From NCBI RefSeq assembly GCF_018449675.1, contig NZ_JAAVUZ010000011.1:1-64000 (forward strand): a stretch of DNA of 64,000 nucleotides, given 5' to 3'. The notes under the pieces are model-generated. The model worked only from the letters and a program-made list of their open reading frames with translations, was not told the DNA's origin and did not search any database. Positions within the stretch are counted from its first letter, which is position 1. The number at the start of each line of letters is the position of its first letter. Below, piece after piece: positions 16,180 to 25,141 of the stretch. The translations under genes were made by a program, and so were the position numbers. This stretch comes from Glaciihabitans sp. dw_435 (lineage in GTDB: Bacteria > Actinomycetota > Actinomycetes > Actinomycetales > Microbacteriaceae).

Positions 16180-17961
16180 ATGCCTGCAACACCCAGTTCG
16201 ACCCCGTCAGACCCCACCGCACAGGCAAAGCCCGTGCGGGCCCGTCTGGTGAACGCCGAGGACATCTCGCGCCGCCCGTCTCCCACGCACATCCGCGTCG
16301 ACGGTGTCTCGCACTCCTACGGCGAGCACCCGGTGCTCACCGACCTCACCCTGATCGTCGACAAGAAGGACCGCCTCGGCCTCATCGGGGAAAACGGGGT
16401 CGGCAAGTCGACGCTGCTGCGCCTGATGGGTGGGGCGGAAGCTCCCAACGTCGGCCGCATCACCCGTCCCACGCGCACCGGCCTGCTCTGGCAGGAGGTG
16501 CAGTTTCTGCCCAGCGACACCGTCAATGACCTCATCGAGAGCGGACTGGCCGGGCTTCGCGGCCTTGAGCGGGAACTGGATGCCTCGGGGCTCGCGCTCA
16601 GTGCGCCCGGGACATCCGCTGATCCGCTCCTTACCAAACGGGCCAACGACCGATACTCGCGTGCCCTCGCGGCGGCGGAGGCTGCGGATGTCTGGAACGT
16701 CGAAACCCGTCGCGACGAACTGATCGCCGGACTCGGGGTCAGCGGCATCCCGCTCGACCGCCGGCTGGACGAGGTCAGTGGTGGGCAGCGCTCGCGGTTC
16801 GCGCTCGCCGCGTTGCTGCTTGGGCGCCCCGTCGCGCTGCTGCTGGACGAGCCGACGAACCACCTCGACGACAACGCGACCGACTTCCTGCGTAAGCAGC
16901 TCATTAACTGGCAGGGTCCGGTGGTCTTCGCGAGCCACGACCGTGCATTCCTCGACGAAGTCGCGACGGTGCTCATCGACATCGATCCCGCGCGCGACGG
17001 CCTCACCCGTTTCAGCGGCACTTACACCGCGTACCTTGCCGAGAAGGCCGCAGAACGCGTGCGCTGGGAGCACCAGTTCCGCTCCGAGCAGGCCGAACTG
17101 CAGCGCCTCGAGTACACGCTGAACGTGACAGCGCGCGAGGTTGCCAACGACTACGGCCGCAAGGACCACGACAAGGTCGGCTTCGATTTCAAAGCGGGCA
17201 ACGTCGAGCGGGCCGTGGCCCGTCGCGTGCGTAACGCCGAGCAGCACTACCTCGAGCTCGAAGAGAACCAGGTGTGGCAGCCGCCGTCGGTCCTGAGCTT
17301 CGGCGGAATTCCGAAGGGCGCGCAGCCGCTGGAAGACGACGGAAAGCCGCTGCTCGAGCTAACCGATGCCCGCGTCGCGGGACGACTGCACCTCGACAGT
17401 TTCACCGTCGAGCCCGACGCGCGCCTGCTGGTGACGGGTCCGAACGGTGCCGGCAAGTCCACCCTCCTGAGCGTGCTTGCTGGCGCCATCAAGCTCGACA
17501 AGCAGGCCGGCGGCACCTTCTACAAGCGCAAGGGACTGCGCGTCGCGATGCTCGAGCAGGACGTGCACTTCCCGGATCCCGAGCTCACGCCGCGCAGCAT
17601 CTACGAAATCACCGTGGGGGAGAAGCGGGCGGAAGCGCTCACGCTGTTCAGCTTCGGCCTGCTCACCGAGCGCGACATCGACCGCTCCGTCGGCGAGCTC
17701 TCCGTCGGGCAGCAGCGCCGCCTCGCGCTCGCGCTGATCCTCGCGAAGCCGCCGCACGTGTTTCTGCTCGACGAGCCGAGCAACCACCTTTCACTGACGC
17801 TCGCCTCCGAGCTCGAGGACGCCCTCGGTACCTACCCCGGCGCTGTCGTCGTCGCGAGCCACGACCGGTGGTTGCGCCAGCGCTGGGGTGGCACCCGGCT
17901 GGAGCTCACGCACGGCCGCATCGCCGAGCGACCGCTTGCCGACCCCGAGTCCGCCGCATAG
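16180..17961 (+). CDS. ABC-F family ATPase (ribosome-protection type candidate)
   Basis: A 593-residue protein with two fused ABC ATPase domains and no membrane segment. Domain 1 has GENGVGKST, VSGGQRSR and LLLDEPTNHL; domain 2 has GPNGAGKST, SVGQQRR and FLLDEPSNHL. Between them lies a long charged, helical inter-domain linker, the part that reaches into the ribosome in this family. Family members either regulate translation or displace antibiotics from the ribosome; the long leader and lone gene favour the second. ATG 16180 is chosen by fit to the protein; the frame opens earlier at 16099 with no convincing ribosome site in either case. Confidence 0.86.
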   Translation: MPATPSSTPSDPTAQAKPVRARLVNAEDISRRPSPTHIRVDGVSHSYGEHPVLTDLTLIVDKKDRLGLIGENGVGKSTLLRLMGGAEAPNVGRITRPTRTGLLWQEVQFLPSDTVNDLIESGLAGLRGLERELDASGLALSAPGTSADPLLTKRANDRYSRALAAAEAADVWNVETRRDELIAGLGVSGIPLDRRLDEVSGGQRSRFALAALLLGRPVALLLDEPTNHLDDNATDFLRKQLINWQGPVVFASHDRAFLDEVATVLIDIDPARDGLTRFSGTYTAYLAEKAAERVRWEHQFRSEQAELQRLEYTLNVTAREVANDYGRKDHDKVGFDFKAGNVERAVARRVRNAEQHYLELEENQVWQPPSVLSFGGIPKGAQPLEDDGKPLLELTDARVAGRLHLDSFTVEPDARLLVTGPNGAGKSTLLSVLAGAIKLDKQAGGTFYKRKGLRVAMLEQDVHFPDPELTPRSIYEITVGEKRAEALTLFSFGLLTERDIDRSVGELSVGQQRRLALALILAKPPHVFLLDEPSNHLSLTLASELEDALGTYPGAVVVASHDRWLRQRWGGTRLELTHGRIAERPLADPESAA

Positions 17962-18068
17962 CCCACACCACCGGCGGGACCTTCGGCCCTACTGGCGAAA
18001 AACCGATGCGCCTAGCGTGAGGGATACCGGGTGCGAACGCACCTCGAATAGATCTCACGGAGCGTCTT

Positions 18069-18488
18069 ATGACCAACGGACACCTGCCAGCCATCGAACA
18101 GCTCACCCCCGAGCAGAGCTGGGATCTGCTGGCCGAGACCACCGTCGGGCGCCTGGCCATCCGCCAGGGCAGCGGCGTCGACCTGTTCCCGATCAACTAC
18201 CTCACTCACGAGCACAAGATCTACTTCCGCAGCGGACCCGGCACGAAGCTCATCGAGCTGACCGACGAGCCCGACGTGGCATTCGAGGCGGACGGGCGCG
18301 ACGGTCACCACCAGTGGAGCGTCGTCATCCGCGGCATCGCCACGCGTTTGGACACCGACACCGAGATCATCGATTCGGGCGTCAAGACGCTGAAGTCCTG
18401 GTACCCCGACGGCAAGTTCAACTACGTGCGCATCGACGCGGCGACCATTGTCGGCCGCCGCTTCCTCCCTCACTTCCTCGGCGACTAG
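18069..18488 (+). CDS. pyridoxamine 5'-phosphate oxidase-family (split-barrel) protein
   Basis: A 139-residue split-barrel flavin- or F420-binding protein. The pattern TVGRLAIRQGSGVDLFPINYL, then KIYFRSGPGTKL and VAFEAD, is characteristic. GGAG precedes the ATG at a normal distance. It is a separate gene from the 162-residue relative at 5122. The substrate is not predictable. Confidence 0.82.
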   Translation: MTNGHLPAIEQLTPEQSWDLLAETTVGRLAIRQGSGVDLFPINYLTHEHKIYFRSGPGTKLIELTDEPDVAFEADGRDGHHQWSVVIRGIATRLDTDTEIIDSGVKTLKSWYPDGKFNYVRIDAATIVGRRFLPHFLGD

Positions 18489-18572
18489 GCACCCGGCCCT
18501 GGGTCCTACCACGGTCGGTTGCGTGGGAACGGGTGGATGACTCGGGCGAGGTTCCTCGTTAGGTTGAGGGTT

Positions 18573-19592
18573 ATGGCCACTGAAGCTGTTGTCCTCACCG
18601 TTGACGGACCCCACGGAGAGCGCGAGGTGAGAATCTCGAGTCCCAGCCGCGTCCTGTGGCCCGACTCGGGAATCACCAAGCTCGACCTGGCGAACTACAT
18701 CATCGCCGTGGGGACGCCGTTCGTCGCCGCCAACGGGGACCGACCGGTGTCGCTGCAGCGGTTCCCCGACGGGATCGACGGCGAACAGTTCTTCTCCAAG
18801 AACCCGCCGAAGGGTGCGCCGGAGTACGTACGCTCCGAGATGGTGGTCTACCCCAGCGCCCGCACCCACCCCCAGCTCGTCATCGACGAACCGGCCGCCG
18901 CGGTCTGGGCGGTGCAGATGAACACGGTGGTGTTTCACCCGTGGGCGTCGCGCGCCGAGGCATCCGACAATCCCGACCAGCTGCGGATCGACCTCGACCC
19001 GCAACCGGGAACTGACTTTCAGGACGCGATCCCCGCGGCGATCGCGCTGAAGGCGGTGCTCGAGGAGGCAGGGCTCACGGCATTCGTGAAGACCTCCGGC
19101 AACCGGGGCCTGCACGTGTTTGCGCCCATCGAACCCACCCACGAGTTCCTCGAGGTGCGGCACGCGGTCATCGCCGCGGCCCGTGAGCTCGAGCGGCGGA
19201 TGCCCGACAAGGTGACGACCGCGTGGTGGAAGGAGGAGCGCGGCGAGCGGATGTTCGTCGACTTCAACCAGGCGAACCGCGACCGCACGATGGCAGGCGC
19301 CTACAGCCCCCGCGCCATCGCCCACGCTCCCGTATCGTGCCCGCTGGAGTGGGACGAGTTGGACGGCGCCGATCCGACCACGTTCACCATTCTCACCATG
19401 CCCGAACGCCTCGCCACCGTGGGTGACCCCTGGGCACACATGCACGACGCTCCCGGCACCATCGACACCTTGCTCGGCTGGTGGGAACGCGATGTCAGCG
19501 ACGGACTCGGCGAACTGCCATTCCCTCCCGACTATCCGAAGATGCCGGGGGAGCCGCCCCGCGTGCAGCCGAGTCGCGCGCGCAAGCAGTAG
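18573..19592 (+). CDS. LigD-type polymerase/primase domain protein (stand-alone PolDom)
   Basis: A 339-residue archaeo-eukaryotic primase-like polymerase of the LigD PolDom type, not fused to ligase or nuclease. The catalytic Asp pair is in RIDLDPQPG, followed by KTSGNRGLHVFAP; WPDSGITKLDLANY at the N-terminus is typical. Stand-alone members (Prim-PolC in mycobacteria) fill short gaps in DNA, often with ribonucleotides, in excision repair or end joining. ATG 18573 is used; the frame opens at 18519. It converges on an ATP-dependent ligase gene 21 bp away. No Ku gene is in the window. Confidence 0.88.
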   Translation: MATEAVVLTVDGPHGEREVRISSPSRVLWPDSGITKLDLANYIIAVGTPFVAANGDRPVSLQRFPDGIDGEQFFSKNPPKGAPEYVRSEMVVYPSARTHPQLVIDEPAAAVWAVQMNTVVFHPWASRAEASDNPDQLRIDLDPQPGTDFQDAIPAAIALKAVLEEAGLTAFVKTSGNRGLHVFAPIEPTHEFLEVRHAVIAAARELERRMPDKVTTAWWKEERGERMFVDFNQANRDRTMAGAYSPRAIAHAPVSCPLEWDELDGADPTTFTILTMPERLATVGDPWAHMHDAPGTIDTLLGWWERDVSDGLGELPFPPDYPKMPGEPPRVQPSRARKQ

Positions 19593-19613
19593 CCCCGCGC
19601 AGCCGGACTCCCG

Positions 19614-20666
19614 TCAGAGGATGACGCGGCTGAGATCGTAGGCGATCGGTCGTTCCAGCTGGTCGAACGTGCAGGAGCGCGCGTCCCTGTCGTCCCGCCA
19701 GCGATAGAACTGCGCCGTGTGACGAAAACGCATCCCCTCCATCTGGTCGTACTTGACCTCGATGACCCGCGTCGGGTTCAGCCGCACGTAGGAGACGTCC
19801 TTGCCCGACGAGAACCGGCTGCGCTCCGTCTCGCCCGCAACGACCTCGCCCGAGTCGTCCCGCATGACGAGGGGAGCGAGCTCATCGATGAGCTCCAGGC
19901 GACGGACATTGCTGAAAGCGGATGCCCCGCCGACGTTGCGCAGCGTGCCGTCGCTGTCATACAGCCCGAGCAACAGCGACCCCACCCCGCTGCCGCTGGT
20001 GTGGATGCGGTACCCGAGCAGCACGACGTCCGCCGTGCGGTGGTGCTTGATCTTGAGCATGAGCCGCTTGCCCGGGGAGTAGGGGGATGCGAGCGGCTTG
20101 GCGACAACGCCGTCCAGCCCCGCGCCCTCGAACTCCGTCAGCCAGGTGCGGGCGAGCTCGACGTCGGTGGTGGTCTGCGACAGGTGGATGGGGTCGCCGA
20201 TGCCGTCGAGGAGTGCTTCGAGGGCGGCGCGGCGCTCGCCGAAGGGCCGGTCGAGGTAGGACTCGTCGCCCGAGGCGAGCAGGTCAAACGCCACGAACAT
20301 GGCGGGGGTCTCGACGGACAGCTTCTCGATGCGACTGGCCGCCGGGTGGATCCGCTGCGACAGCGCCTCCCAGTCGAGCCGTTCACCACCGGTGACGCCG
20401 GAGCGCACAACGATCTCCCCGTCGAGCACGCACGGGCCGGGAAGCAGGCGGGCGAATGCCTCGGTGAGTTCCGGAAAGTACCGGGTCAGCATCTTGGAGC
20501 CGCGGCTGCCGATCTCCACCGTCTCGCCGTCGTAGTAGACGATCGCGCGGAAGCCGTCCCACTTCGGCTCGTAGCTCAGCCCGCCCTCGAGACTGTCGGG
20601 TTCCGGCACGGCGTCGATGGCCTTGGCGAGCATGGGGGTGACGGGGGAGGAGGCGGACGGTTCCAT
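19614..20666 (-). CDS. ATP-dependent DNA ligase (LigC-type)
   Basis: A 350-residue single-domain-set ATP ligase: adenylation domain with the nucleophile Lys35 in EPKWDGFR, LDGEIVV, MFVAFDLLA and VVAKPL, then an OB-fold ending with VEVKYDQ-like IEVKYDQMEGMRFRH. It lacks the polymerase and phosphoesterase parts of full LigD. ATG 20666 gives the family length; the longer open frame to 20900 is antisense to the APC permease start. Its pairing with the convergent polymerase gene suggests a joint gap-filling and sealing pathway. Confidence 0.9.
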   Translation of the reverse strand: MEPSASSPVTPMLAKAIDAVPEPDSLEGGLSYEPKWDGFRAIVYYDGETVEIGSRGSKMLTRYFPELTEAFARLLPGPCVLDGEIVVRSGVTGGERLDWEALSQRIHPAASRIEKLSVETPAMFVAFDLLASGDESYLDRPFGERRAALEALLDGIGDPIHLSQTTTDVELARTWLTEFEGAGLDGVVAKPLASPYSPGKRLMLKIKHHRTADVVLLGYRIHTSGSGVGSLLLGLYDSDGTLRNVGGASAFSNVRRLELIDELAPLVMRDDSGEVVAGETERSRFSSGKDVSYVRLNPTRVIEVKYDQMEGMRFRHTAQFYRWRDDRDARSCTFDQLERPIAYDLSRVIL

Positions 20667-20799
20667 GCCTCGATCTTGGTCGATGCGCACGGTCGGCGGC
20701 GAGGGTTGAGTCGACCCCGAAATCGGAGCAGGATGAACAGGGAACGTTCCACATTTGCTTCGCCTTGGTTGTTTTTCTACAGCTCGGTAAGGAGAAATC

Positions 20800-22212
20800 G
20801 TGACTTCCACCCTGGAAACCAAAGAAGCCCAGCCCGAGTTGAAACGGGCCATCGGGCCCAGGCTCCTGCTGCTGTTCATCATCGGTGACATCCTCGGCAC
20901 CGGAATCTATGCGCTCACCGGCCAGGTCGCCGCCGAGGTCGGAGGCGCGGCATGGTTGCCGTTCCTGCTGGCCTTCGGGGTGGCGACCGTCACCGCGTTC
21001 TCGTATCTCGAGCTGGTGACAAAGTATCCCCAGGCCGCCGGAGCCGCGCTGTACGTGCACAAGGCCTTCGGCATCCACTTCGTGACGTTCCTCGTCTGTT
21101 TCATCGTGATGTGTTCCGGAATCACCTCGGCGTCCGCGGCATCCCGTGCCTTCGCATCCAACCTCGTGGTCGGATTCGGCCTGGACCTCGGAAACGTCGG
21201 CATCATGCTGATCGCACTGGCCTTCATCGTGATCGTGATGGCCGTCAACTTCCGGGGTGTCACCGAGGGAGTCATCCTCAATGTGATCCTCACGCTCATC
21301 GAGCTGTCCGGTCTTCTGCTGGTGATCTTCATCAGCCTGTGGGCGATCGGTGGGGGTCAGGCGGACTTCTCCCGCGTCGTGGCGTTCGACACCCCGGATG
21401 ACAAGGCGGTGTGGGTCGCCCTCAGCACCGCGACATCCCTCGCCTTTTTCGCCATGGTGGGATTCGAGGACTCGGTCAACATGGCCGAGGAGACCAAGGA
21501 CCCGAGCCGCATCTTCCCGCGGATCATGCTCACCGGGCTGGGCATCACCGCGGTCGTCTACGTTCTGGTGTCCATCTGCGCGGTTGCGCTGGTGCCCGTG
21601 GGTGAACTCGCGGGCAACGACACCCCGCTGGTGACGGTGGTGCAGACGGCGGCGCCGGGCTTCCCGATCGGTGAGTTGCTGCCGTTCATCTCGATGTTTG
21701 CGGTGGCAAACACCGCCCTGATCAACATGATGATGGCGAGCCGTCTGCTCTACGGCATGAGCCGGCAGGGTGTGCTGCCACCGTTCCTCGCGCGGGTACA
21801 CGCCGCACGGCGTACTCCGTGGGCCGCGATTCTCTTCACCACCGGCATCGCGCTGCTGCTGATCACCTACGTGTCTCTCGACCCGGAGGGCTCCGTTGTC
21901 GCGGTGCTGGGAGGCACCACCTCCCTGCTGCTGCTCTCGGTATTCGCGGTCGTGAACGCGACGGTCCTCGTGCTCCGCCGCGAGAAGGTAGACCACCATC
22001 ACTTCAACGCCGGGCGGGTCTTGCCGGTGATCGGCGTCATCTCGTGTGTGTACCTCGTGTTGCCGTGGTCGTCGGGTCGTCCCGCCATCCAGTACCAGAT
22101 CGCCGGGATCCTGCTGGCGATCGGCATCGTGCTGTGGGCAGTCACCTGGTTCGTCAATCGCACCATCCGCAACCGCAAGTCCGAGCTGAGCGACGTCAGC
22201 GAACTCACCTGA
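20800..22212 (+). CDS. APC-superfamily amino acid permease
   Basis: A 470-residue transporter with about 12 membrane helices. The N-terminal RLLLLFIIGDILGTGIYALTG is the APC helix 1 signature with the substrate-binding GTGIY break, and GFEDSVNMAEETKDP is the typical loop before helix 7. It likely imports or exchanges a cationic or neutral amino acid; specificity is unknown. The start is GTG 20800 with AAGGAG 5 nt upstream. It is apparently monocistronic. Confidence 0.9.
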   Translation: MTSTLETKEAQPELKRAIGPRLLLLFIIGDILGTGIYALTGQVAAEVGGAAWLPFLLAFGVATVTAFSYLELVTKYPQAAGAALYVHKAFGIHFVTFLVCFIVMCSGITSASAASRAFASNLVVGFGLDLGNVGIMLIALAFIVIVMAVNFRGVTEGVILNVILTLIELSGLLLVIFISLWAIGGGQADFSRVVAFDTPDDKAVWVALSTATSLAFFAMVGFEDSVNMAEETKDPSRIFPRIMLTGLGITAVVYVLVSICAVALVPVGELAGNDTPLVTVVQTAAPGFPIGELLPFISMFAVANTALINMMMASRLLYGMSRQGVLPPFLARVHAARRTPWAAILFTTGIALLLITYVSLDPEGSVVAVLGGTTSLLLLSVFAVVNATVLVLRREKVDHHHFNAGRVLPVIGVISCVYLVLPWSSGRPAIQYQIAGILLAIGIVLWAVTWFVNRTIRNRKSELSDVSELT

Positions 22213-22254
22213 TGTGACGCGCAATGAACACCTGTCGTCATGGGGCGTCACATC
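22211..22254 (+). terminator. inverted repeat at the end of the APC permease gene
   Basis: Perfect 10-base arms GATGTGACGC and GCGTCACATC enclose 24 nt. The left arm overlaps the permease stop codon. It could end the transcript or be an operator for the amidotransferase gene that starts at 22292; the large loop makes the first role less certain. Confidence 0.45.
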
Positions 22255-22291
22255 GGCGGGGCCGCGCCGGGCGCGCGCATACGATTGGCCC

Positions 22292-23029
22292 ATGAAACCG
22301 TTCCTGCTGCTGGCCACCCGCGCAGAGGACGAAGCCGCCGACGATGAGTACTTCAGCTTTCTCGAGGCGGGCGGCCTGAACCCCGACGAGCTGCACCGCA
22401 TCCGGCTGGAAGCGGAAGCCCTTCCGCCGATCAACCTCGACGACTACTCGGGCGTCATCGTGGGCGGCAGCCCCTTCAACACCAGCGACCCGGACGAGAC
22501 GAAGTCCGACGTGCAGCGGCGCGTGGAAAGCGACTTCGGCCGCCTGCTCGATGAGGTGCTGGCGCGCGACTTCCCCCTGTTCGGCGCCTGCTACGGCATC
22601 GGGCTCCTCACCTCGCACCTGCACGGTGTGGTCGACGGCACCTGGTCGGAGGTCGCCGGTCCGATCCCCATCACCCTCACGCCGGAGGGCGCGGAGGACC
22701 CCATCTTCGGGCTCGTCCCCGCCGCCTTCGACGGGTTCGTCGGTCACAAGGAAGCGTGCACCGAGCTGCCGGCGGGTGCCGTGCTCCTCGCGTCGGGGGC
22801 GAGCTGCCCCGTGCAGGCCTTCCGGGTCGGCAGCAACGTCTACGCCACACAATTTCATCCCGAGCTGAACCAGGACAGCATCCTCGCCCGCCTTCGCATC
22901 TACAGCGATAACGGCTACGTCAGCGCGGAGACGTGGGACGACGTGGTCGCCTCGATCGGGTCATCCACCGTCACCGAACCTGCGAAGCTCGTGCGCGGAT
23001 TCGTCGACAGGTTCGCCACCCGCGACTGA
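22292..23029 (+). CDS. class I glutamine amidotransferase-like protein
   Basis: A 245-residue GMP-synthase-like amidotransferase domain. VIVGGSPFN forms the oxyanion region, the nucleophile Cys is in LFGACYGIGLL, and the catalytic His/Glu are in TQFHPE. Stand-alone members hydrolyse glutamine for an unknown partner, or cleave gamma-glutamyl compounds. ATG 22292 is chosen by alignment to the typical short N-terminus; the frame opens at 22214. No synthetase partner lies nearby. Confidence 0.85.
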   Translation: MKPFLLLATRAEDEAADDEYFSFLEAGGLNPDELHRIRLEAEALPPINLDDYSGVIVGGSPFNTSDPDETKSDVQRRVESDFGRLLDEVLARDFPLFGACYGIGLLTSHLHGVVDGTWSEVAGPIPITLTPEGAEDPIFGLVPAAFDGFVGHKEACTELPAGAVLLASGASCPVQAFRVGSNVYATQFHPELNQDSILARLRIYSDNGYVSAETWDDVVASIGSSTVTEPAKLVRGFVDRFATRD

Positions 23030-23156
23030 CCGGTGCCGCGTCGGTCGTGGCGTCGCCCGGTGCCATCCTGAGTGCGTCTCACGGCTGCGGCTGGCATGAT
23101 TGTCGCGTCAGCGCCGCCTTACTCGGGTGTCCGCGCCCGAGGAGATGCTTAGGTTT

Positions 23157-24872
23157 ATGAACGATTCACCCCACACCGCCACCGCGACGAGCAACTTCCG
23201 GGCGGCGCGCGACCAGCTGATGGAGCTGCGACTGGACCAGCCGCGAGCCTCCTCCGAGTTCCGCTGGCCCGACGTCGGTGACGGCTTCAACTGGGCGTTG
23301 GACTGGTTCGACGCGCTTGCGCAGGATAACCCCCGCATCGCGCTCTGGATCGTCGAGGAAGACGGCCGCGAGAAGAAGGTGACCTACGCCGAGATGGCGC
23401 GGCGCTCCGACCAGGTGGCCGTGTGGCTGCGGTCGGTGGGCGTGGAGCGCGGCGATCACGTGATGCTCATGCTGGGCAACCAGGTCGAACTGTGGGAGCT
23501 GATGCTCGCCATTCTCAAGCTCGGCGCCGTGATCCTGCCCACGTCGGAGATGCTGGGCACCGCTGACCTTGCCGACCGCGTGCTGCGGGGCGGCGTGAAG
23601 CACGTCATTCTCAATTCCCACGACGCGGGCAAGTTCGACGGGGTCGAGGGAGACTTCGGCCGCATCACCGTGGGCGCTCCGGTCGACGGCTGGACCTCCT
23701 ACGACGGATCCACGTCGGCGGAGGCCCAGACGATTGCCAACGATGGACGGTCGGATGACCCGTCGATCATCTACTTCACCTCGGGAACAACCTCGAAGCC
23801 GAAGATGGTGCTGCACTCGCAGATGTCATACCCGGTCGGGCACCTCACGACCATGTACTGGATCGGCCTGATCCCGGGCGATGTGCACCTGGCCATCAGC
23901 TCACCCGGGTGGGGCAAGCACGCGTGGAGCCTGTTCTTCGCGCCGTGGATCGCCGAGGCGACGATCTTCGTCTACAACTACGGCAAGTTCGATCCGAAGG
24001 CCCTCGTTGCGCAGCTGCATCGCGCCGAAGTGACCACGTTCTGCGCGCCACCGACGGTGTGGCGCATGCTCATCCAGGCCGACATCGGGCCGAAGCCCGA
24101 ACACATGCGCGAGCTGCTGTCGGCGGGCGAGCCGTTGAATCCCGAGGTGATCACGCAGATCCAGCGCGCCTGGGGCCTGACGATCCGCGACGGGTATGGC
24201 CAGACCGAGACGACAGCCATCGTCGGCAACGGCCCCGGCACGGAGCTGAAGGCTGGCTCGATGGGACCGCCCCTCCCGGGTGTCGCCGCGGTGCTGGTCG
24301 ACCCGATCACGGGCGAGCTCAGCGACGAGGGCGAGGTCTGCCTCGACCTCGGGATCCGCCCGGTCAACCTCATGACCGGCTACCACGGCGATGTGAACAA
24401 GACCGATGACGCGATGCGCGACGGATACTTCCACACCGGAGATGTTGCCAGCCGCGACGCCAACGGGTACCTCACGTTCATCGGTCGCACCGACGATATT
24501 TTCAAGTCCTCCGACTACAAGGTCTCCCCGTTCGAGGTCGAGAGCGCGCTGCTCGAACACCCCGCCGTTGCCGAGGCAGCCGTCGTGCCCGCACCGGATG
24601 CCACGCGCCTCAACATCACGAAGGCGTACGTGTCCCTGGCGCCCGGCTGGGAGCCGACGGCGGAGACCGCCGCCGCGGTACTGAGGCACGCCCGGATCAC
24701 CCTGCCCCCGTATGAGCGGGTCCGTCGGGTGGAATTCTTCGAACTGCCGAAGACCAGCTCGGGCAAGATTCGCCGGGTCGAGTTGCGTGAACGGGAGACC
24801 GAGGCCGCGGCCAGTGGCATCCCGATTCCCACCGAGTGGCGGGACGACCAGTTCCCGGAGATTCGCAACTAG
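23157..24872 (+). CDS. AMP-binding acyl-CoA synthetase (medium-chain/ACSM-like)
   Basis: A 571-residue adenylate-forming enzyme. Motifs: YFTSGTTSKPKMV (phosphate loop), DGYGQTETT (A5), YFHTGDVASRD (A7) and the C-terminal catalytic lysine in PKTSSGKIRR. N-terminal FNWALDWFD and the MACS-like layout suggest activation of short- or medium-chain acids to CoA thioesters. The start is uncertain between ATG 23145 and ATG 23157; GAGGAG at 23139 is too close to the first and rather far from the second. No beta-oxidation genes are adjacent. Confidence 0.88.
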   Translation: MNDSPHTATATSNFRAARDQLMELRLDQPRASSEFRWPDVGDGFNWALDWFDALAQDNPRIALWIVEEDGREKKVTYAEMARRSDQVAVWLRSVGVERGDHVMLMLGNQVELWELMLAILKLGAVILPTSEMLGTADLADRVLRGGVKHVILNSHDAGKFDGVEGDFGRITVGAPVDGWTSYDGSTSAEAQTIANDGRSDDPSIIYFTSGTTSKPKMVLHSQMSYPVGHLTTMYWIGLIPGDVHLAISSPGWGKHAWSLFFAPWIAEATIFVYNYGKFDPKALVAQLHRAEVTTFCAPPTVWRMLIQADIGPKPEHMRELLSAGEPLNPEVITQIQRAWGLTIRDGYGQTETTAIVGNGPGTELKAGSMGPPLPGVAAVLVDPITGELSDEGEVCLDLGIRPVNLMTGYHGDVNKTDDAMRDGYFHTGDVASRDANGYLTFIGRTDDIFKSSDYKVSPFEVESALLEHPAVAEAAVVPAPDATRLNITKAYVSLAPGWEPTAETAAAVLRHARITLPPYERVRRVEFFELPKTSSGKIRRVELRERETEAAASGIPIPTEWRDDQFPEIRN

Positions 24873-25141
24873 GCACGCGCGGGAGCCGTCGGGTCATCGC
24901 GCGCTGGCCGTCCGGTGAATCGGCGTAAACGACCGACACCGTCTGCCCGTTCCGCGCGAGCAGCCGGGCGAGGTCGTGCGCGCGACTGTACTCCGCACCG
25001 AAATTGCCGGATCGGGGGCGGCACACGGGGCTGGACACGGCCTCGCACCGTGACGACAATGGTTGTGAACCGTGCCCGTTCCACTGAGTAAAGTTCGCGT
25101 ACTTCTAGACTCTCAACCCGAACCCACCCAGACTCAACGTT

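Noticed and set aside
20383-22434. 683-residue open frame antisense to the APC permease and ligase genes
   Set aside because: It is rich in His, Arg, Asp and Gly as expected for the opposite strand of GC-rich coding DNA, and the plus strand encodes a clear permease with family motifs.
24885-25059. Minus-strand frame with a helical-looking segment (RAHDLARLLARNGQTV)
   Set aside because: It looks somewhat protein-like and might be a gene remnant, but it runs into the end of the acyl-CoA synthetase gene, has no start with a ribosome site, and I cannot match it to a family.
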